64,000 nt of DNA. Source: an uncultured Bacteroidia bacterium. Lineage in GTDB: Bacteria > Bacteroidota > Bacteroidia > Bacteroidales > UBA932. A model generated the notes under the pieces. That model was given only the letters and a program-made list of their open reading frames with translations. It was not told the DNA's origin and did not search any database. Where the stretch lies: assembly GCA_902769525.1 (NCBI GenBank), contig CACXPG010000002.1, positions 1 through 64,000 of the forward strand, given 5' to 3'. Made by a program: the position numbers and the translations under genes. The stretch's first letter is position 1, and every line of letters begins with the position of its first letter. Below, in pieces: positions 60,500 through 64,000 of this stretch.

Positions 60500-61399
60500 A
60501 TGGATCAGCCCAAAGTTGAGAGAATGCTGCGCCTGATGATGCTTCTTGCAGGAAGCCGCAACTACACAGTGAACGAACTTGCAGACAAGCTGGAGACTTC
60601 CTACAGGTCTATCTACCGCTATCTGGACACTTTCAAGGAAGCCGGCTTTGTTGTGCATAAAAGCGGTGATTATTACCATATTGCAAAGGAAAGCCCTTTC
60701 TTCAAGGACATTTCCCAGCTGGTGCACTTCACCGACGAGGAAGCCTATATGGTCAACCGCCTGATAGACGGCATAGACGACACCAATGTCATCAAGCAGA
60801 ACCTGAGAAGAAAGCTCGCCACCATCTACAGCATATCTTCCGTGGCCGACGTGGTGGTCAAGACCGAGAACGCCGGCAATGTAAACGCCCTGATAGAGGC
60901 CATCCAGGAAAAGAAGCAGGTTGTCCTGAAAGACTACGCAAGTTCCCATACAGGAAAGGTGGCAGACCGCAAAGTGGAGCCTTACAAGTTCACTACCAAC
61001 TACATATCAGTATGGTGCTACGACCTTGCAGACGGCCGTAACAAGCTATTCAAGACGGAAAGGATGGGCTCGGTGAAGGTTACGGAGAAAGACTGGACCA
61101 ACGAAAAAGACCACAAGGCGGCGTTTATGGACATATTCCGTTACAGCAGCTCCGAAACCGAGGATATCGAACTCAGGCTCAGCCTCCGGGCAAAAAACCT
61201 CATAGAAGAGGAATATCCCCTGAGCGGCAAGTACATAACCCGGGAAGACGATGGCCACTGGATACTCAAGACCCAGATATGCTCCCCTTTCGGCGCGGCC
61301 AGGTTTGTCGCCGGGCTTCCGGACGACGTTCAGGTCCTCAAGGGCCGCAGGCTCAAGAAGTGTCTCCGCGATTATGCCAAGACTCTCTCCAATATTTAG
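60500..61399 (+). CDS. WYL-domain transcription regulator (HTH_11-WYL)
   Basis: The 299-residue protein has an N-terminal helix-turn-helix (RMLRLMMLLAGSRNYTVNEL, ADKLETSYRSIYRYLDTFKE). A ligand-sensing WYL region follows from about 120 (VVLKDYASSHTGKVADRKVE, PYKFTTNYISVWCYD), with a WCX-like C terminus. WYL proteins sense nucleic acids or small molecules and control stress or defence genes. It follows the nitroreductase gene by seven bases. Confidence 0.87.
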   Translation: MDQPKVERMLRLMMLLAGSRNYTVNELADKLETSYRSIYRYLDTFKEAGFVVHKSGDYYHIAKESPFFKDISQLVHFTDEEAYMVNRLIDGIDDTNVIKQNLRRKLATIYSISSVADVVVKTENAGNVNALIEAIQEKKQVVLKDYASSHTGKVADRKVEPYKFTTNYISVWCYDLADGRNKLFKTERMGSVKVTEKDWTNEKDHKAAFMDIFRYSSSETEDIELRLSLRAKNLIEEEYPLSGKYITREDDGHWILKTQICSPFGAARFVAGLPDDVQVLKGRRLKKCLRDYAKTLSNI

Positions 61400-61464
61400 C
61401 CCAGACTAACGCATTATAATTGCGTATTTCTTGTGTAAGTTGATAGATATTAGAGATTTTTTTG

Positions 61465-61472
61465 TACTTTTG
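61465..61472 (+). promoter_or_regulatory. Bacteroidota -7 box of the second WYL gene
   Basis: TACTTTTG lies 41 bases before the ATG at 61514; GTTG at 61439-61442, 22 bases upstream, is a partial -33. Confidence 0.45.
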
Positions 61473-61513
61473 CGCAAAGAAGATGCAAACGTGTTTGCGC
61501 TCAAGTATTTGAT

Positions 61514-62638
61514 ATGTCTGTAACCTCAAACGCCCTGCTAAGGCACATAACAATAGATGCCTGCCTGAGAGATACCGCACACAAGTATACTCTCCAGGAT
61601 CTCATTGCTGCCTGTACCAGAGCCGTTAAGGAGAACAGCAAGGGTAAGCTCAAAGACAATTTCGTGGTCTCCACAAGGACCGTCCAGCTGGATATCCAGA
61701 TGATGAGAGACAAGAAAAAGGGCTACAACGCCCCTATCGTGGTCTATGAGCAGAAATACTACAAGTATTCAGATCCCGGCTACTCTATCGGCAACGCAAA
61801 CGTCAAGCAGACCACCCTCACCCCTCTTTCAGAAATAGCCGAAACCCTGGAAAGATATTCGTCCATGGCCGGAATGGAGTCTCTGGAAGGTGCTGTGGAG
61901 CTTATAAGGGAGTGCCTGGAAAACAAAGTTAACGGCTCGTTCCAGAAGATAAGAAGGCAGCCTAACCCGAAAGCTTCGGGAGGCGCGTTCCTGGACGTGA
62001 TTAAGGATGCGGTGCTGCATCGCAGAGTATTGAGCCTGAGTTACGTGGACGAAAGGGCCAGCATCAGGGAAGTGATATTCTATCCTCTGCACTTGACTAC
62101 CTACGCAATGCGCTGGTACTGTTTAGGTTATGTAGACGGGAAAGAAGGTATCCAGACAGTGCAGACAGACTGCGTAACCGGTTATTCCTACGCAATCCTG
62201 CCGTTCCCGCCTAACTACAGGTTCAACGCAGACGAGTACTTTGAAGACATAATCGGCATTTCCCATCCTCAGGACAGCAAGGAAGACATACACATAAAAG
62301 CCCAGGGCGTGCTGGCAAGGTATCTTATACAGAATCCTATACACCAGTCGCAGAGGCTGACAGGCAAGGCAGATGACGGAAGCTGCACCTTCAGAATCTC
62401 GGTAATACCAAACGACGAGCTTTTCAGGTGGCTGTTCGAAAACCATCCGTTTGTCACGATAGAGTCTCCTAAGTATCTGTCAGACAGAGCCAACGAATAT
62501 ATCCGCAATATGGTTGCAGACCTTCCTTCCCCTATCGTTCCGGAGGTCAAGACTAAGAAAGAGAAGGAAAAAGAGAACAAGAAAAAGAAGAAACAGCAGG
62601 GCCAGATTGAGGAAGACCTCTTCTCGTCCCTGTTCTAG
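61514..62638 (+). CDS. WYL-domain protein with Lys/Glu-rich C-terminal tail
   Basis: The 374-residue protein has a helical N-terminal segment (LLRHITIDACLRDTAHKYTL, QDLIAACTRAVKENSKG) and a WYL domain (LSLSYVDERASIREVIFYPL, HLTTYAMRWYCLGYVDGKEG). A WCX-like region is followed by a tail from about 345 that is almost all Lys and Glu (TKKEKEKENKKKKKQQG). The N terminus is less clearly an HTH than in the neighbouring WYL gene. It has its own promoter and is followed six bases later by the HisA-like gene. Confidence 0.83.
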   Translation: MSVTSNALLRHITIDACLRDTAHKYTLQDLIAACTRAVKENSKGKLKDNFVVSTRTVQLDIQMMRDKKKGYNAPIVVYEQKYYKYSDPGYSIGNANVKQTTLTPLSEIAETLERYSSMAGMESLEGAVELIRECLENKVNGSFQKIRRQPNPKASGGAFLDVIKDAVLHRRVLSLSYVDERASIREVIFYPLHLTTYAMRWYCLGYVDGKEGIQTVQTDCVTGYSYAILPFPPNYRFNADEYFEDIIGISHPQDSKEDIHIKAQGVLARYLIQNPIHQSQRLTGKADDGSCTFRISVIPNDELFRWLFENHPFVTIESPKYLSDRANEYIRNMVADLPSPIVPEVKTKKEKEKENKKKKKQQGQIEEDLFSSLF

Positions 62639-62644
62639 ACAGCT

Positions 62645-63391
62645 ATGATGCAGATTATACCATCTATACAGCTTCTTGGCCAAAAGGTTGTAACCTTCCC
62701 GGAAGGCAACCTCAAGAAGATGAAGTCTTATGACATTGACATCCTGGACTACATACAAGACGCAGAGATTGCCGGAATAAAGCGAATCTGCCTTGTAGAT
62801 ATCTCAGGAGCCAGAAGCAACGCCCCCCAGAGCCTGGATGTGCTTAAGAGGATAACTTCTACAACCAGGCTGAAAGTGACCTTCGGCGGCGGAATCAAAA
62901 GCAGAGATTCCCTTAGAAACGCTCAGGACAATGGCGCTGACCACCTTATAAGCTCCTCAATCGCAGTGCTTCAGCCGACGGTGTTCAACTACTGGTGCGA
63001 GTGCTACGAGCCTAACAACATCATCTTCTCGGCCGACATCACCCCGGAAGGCCTGGCTGTGAAGGGCTGGAAAGAAAAGTCCGCCCAGGAAGTGAAAGAA
63101 TCGCTGAGGAAAATGGTTTCAGAAGGCCTCAAAAAGGTGATACTCAGAGACGTGAGCAAGGAAGGCACCCTTTCCGGACCTAATCTGGATCTAGTAAGGG
63201 AAATAGCCCAGGCGTTCCCTAAACTGGTAATTGCGGTAAGGGGCGGAATCTCGTCCATAGAGGATATAGACAAGCTCAGCCAAGCCGGAGCACACTGTGC
63301 AATCATAGGCACGGCGATTCTGGAGGACAAGCTGACATTCAGCCAGATAAACGACTATTACAGCAGAGGTAAAGATGAACAGGAAAAATGA
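62645..63391 (+). CDS. HisA-like TIM-barrel protein lacking key catalytic residues
   Basis: The 248-residue product aligns along its length with HisA, the phosphoribosyl-formimino isomerase of histidine synthesis: IIPSIQLLGQKVV for IIPAIDLIDGKCV, FGGGIKSRDSLR, SADITPEGLAVKGWKE, VILRDVSKEGTLSGPNLDL, GGISSIEDID. The catalytic Asp of the first strand (position 9 here) is Gln and the conserved Thr of CTDIS is Arg168, while Asp131 is kept. It therefore probably lacks the HisA reaction or uses another substrate. It is not in a his operon but between a WYL regulator and a HAD hydrolase, whose start overlaps its end. Confidence 0.8.
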   Translation: MMQIIPSIQLLGQKVVTFPEGNLKKMKSYDIDILDYIQDAEIAGIKRICLVDISGARSNAPQSLDVLKRITSTTRLKVTFGGGIKSRDSLRNAQDNGADHLISSSIAVLQPTVFNYWCECYEPNNIIFSADITPEGLAVKGWKEKSAQEVKESLRKMVSEGLKKVILRDVSKEGTLSGPNLDLVREIAQAFPKLVIAVRGGISSIEDIDKLSQAGAHCAIIGTAILEDKLTFSQINDYYSRGKDEQEK

Positions 63392-64000
63392 CAAGCCCAT
63401 AGTGGCTCTGATATACGACTTTGACGGAACTCTGGCCCCGGGCAATATGCAGGAATACTCCTTCATCAATGCCGTGGGCAGGAAGAAAGACGAGTTCTGG
63501 GCAGAAACCCACGAGATGGCAAAAGACCAGGATTCGGACGGAGTGCTCATCTATATGCTGCTGATGCTTGAAGAAGCCAAGAAAAAGGGCATCAAGCTCA
63601 CAAGAAAGAAACTCCGCACCTACGGAAAAGACATAACCTTCTTCAAGGGCGTCGAGACCTGGTTTGAGAGAATCAGGAAAATCGGTGAAAAAGAAGGAGT
63701 TATTATAGAGCATTATATCAATTCGTCAGGCCTTCTGGAGATTATGGAAGGAACCAGGATCGCCAAGGAGTTCAAGGCCATATTCGCGTCTTCTTTCTAT
63801 TACGACAAGGAAGGATGCGCCATCTGGCCGGCCTCAGCCGTGAACTACACCAACAAGACTCAGTTCCTGTTCAAGATAAACAAGGGAATCCTCAACATCC
63901 ACGACAGCGAAAAGATCAATTCCTCTGTGCCTGAGGAAGAAAAGAGAGTCTCATTCTCGAATATGATTTATTTCGGCGACGGGGAGACGGACGTGCCTTG
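63375..64000 (+). CDS. HAD-family hydrolase, cut by the window end
   Basis: From ATG 63375 (overlapping the HisA-like gene by 17 bases) the frame runs to the window end. It shows the HAD nucleophile motif IYDFDGTLAPG with the first Asp near residue 15, a long cap region and, near 200, IYFGDGETDVP with the Asp pair of motif IV. It is a phosphatase of unknown substrate. The coupling with the HisA-like gene suggests both act on the same phosphorylated compound. Confidence 0.83.
   Translation, partial: MNRKNDKPIVALIYDFDGTLAPGNMQEYSFINAVGRKKDEFWAETHEMAKDQDSDGVLIYMLLMLEEAKKKGIKLTRKKLRTYGKDITFFKGVETWFERIRKIGEKEGVIIEHYINSSGLLEIMEGTRIAKEFKAIFASSFYYDKEGCAIWPASAVNYTNKTQFLFKINKGILNIHDSEKINSSVPEEEKRVSFSNMIYFGDGETDVP

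Noticed and set aside
1-64000. tRNA, rRNA, CRISPR, insertion sequences or prophage.
   Set aside because: No cloverleaf, rRNA-like block, regularly spaced repeat, transposase or phage structural gene was recognised in any intergenic region or frame.

Overview
The window is a stretch of chromosome from a bacterium of the phylum Bacteroidota, most likely order Bacteroidales (gut or oral type). The evidence is the many SPII lipoproteins and fimbrillin-like proteins, DUF4252 proteins, RHS proteins with N-terminal signal peptides, the VorB/ferredoxin 2-oxoacid oxidoreductase, TlpA-like DUF4369 lipoproteins, and repeated upstream matches to the Bacteroidota promoter (-33 TTTG, about 20 nt, -7 TAnnTTTG). 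The genus cannot be told from the sequence. Both window ends cut a gene (an EttA-type ABC-F ATPase at the left, a HAD hydrolase at the right). I see no rRNA, tRNA, CRISPR array, insertion sequence or complete prophage.

Layout. 1-2.9 kb: housekeeping (ettA end, mnmE, a zinc-ribbon/PNPOx protein, terminator). 2.9-9.5 kb: a patched region with a zeta-toxin-like kinase and small partner, a flavodoxin, an HD-domain fusion protein, a cyclophilin-like lipoprotein, the fused relics of an alpha/beta hydrolase gene and an AraC gene, a TlpA-like lipoprotein, and a sensor/SpoIIE phosphatase broken by an internal deletion. 9.5-18.6 kb: surface proteins, including two cassettes that each pair a 47-48 residue acidic peptide with a large lipoprotein, a porin/C1-peptidase pair, an acyltransferase and a leukocidin-like lipoprotein. 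18.6-30.5 kb: nitroreductase, GNAT, CE7-type esterase, B12-radical SAM protein, acyl-CoA synthetase, LOG protein, an ECF sigma/anti-sigma operon bracketed by two DUF4252 proteins, NlpC/P60-LysM and a beta-propeller protein. 30.5-38.9 kb: transporters, a UvrA paralogue, phosphoesterase, flavoprotein, and a five-gene run NfeD-SPFH-HAD-fRMsr-rubredoxin. 39-46.6 kb: a cholesterol-dependent-cytolysin-like protein, the ilvE-TPR-ferredoxin-VorABC operon for branched-chain 2-oxoacid oxidation, and an AtoE-type fatty-acid transporter. 46.6-56 kb: an RHS polymorphic-toxin locus with an HExxH (M91-like) tip, its putative immunity gene, and a displaced older tip with its own immunity gene. 56-64 kb: a heterodimeric ABC exporter, a nitroreductase, two WYL regulators, and a HisA-like protein lacking key catalytic residues beside a HAD hydrolase.

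Themes. Secreted or surface weapons are unusually dense: a CDC-like cytolysin, a leukocidin-like lipoprotein and an RHS metallopeptidase toxin. The metabolic core is amino-acid fermentation: IlvE makes branched-chain 2-oxoacids, the Vor complex oxidises them to acyl-CoA with ferredoxin, and AtoE may move short-chain acids. The least explained items are the repeated acidic-peptide/lipoprotein cassette, the CDC-like protein with a lysine/glutamate-rich arm, and the HisA-like protein.
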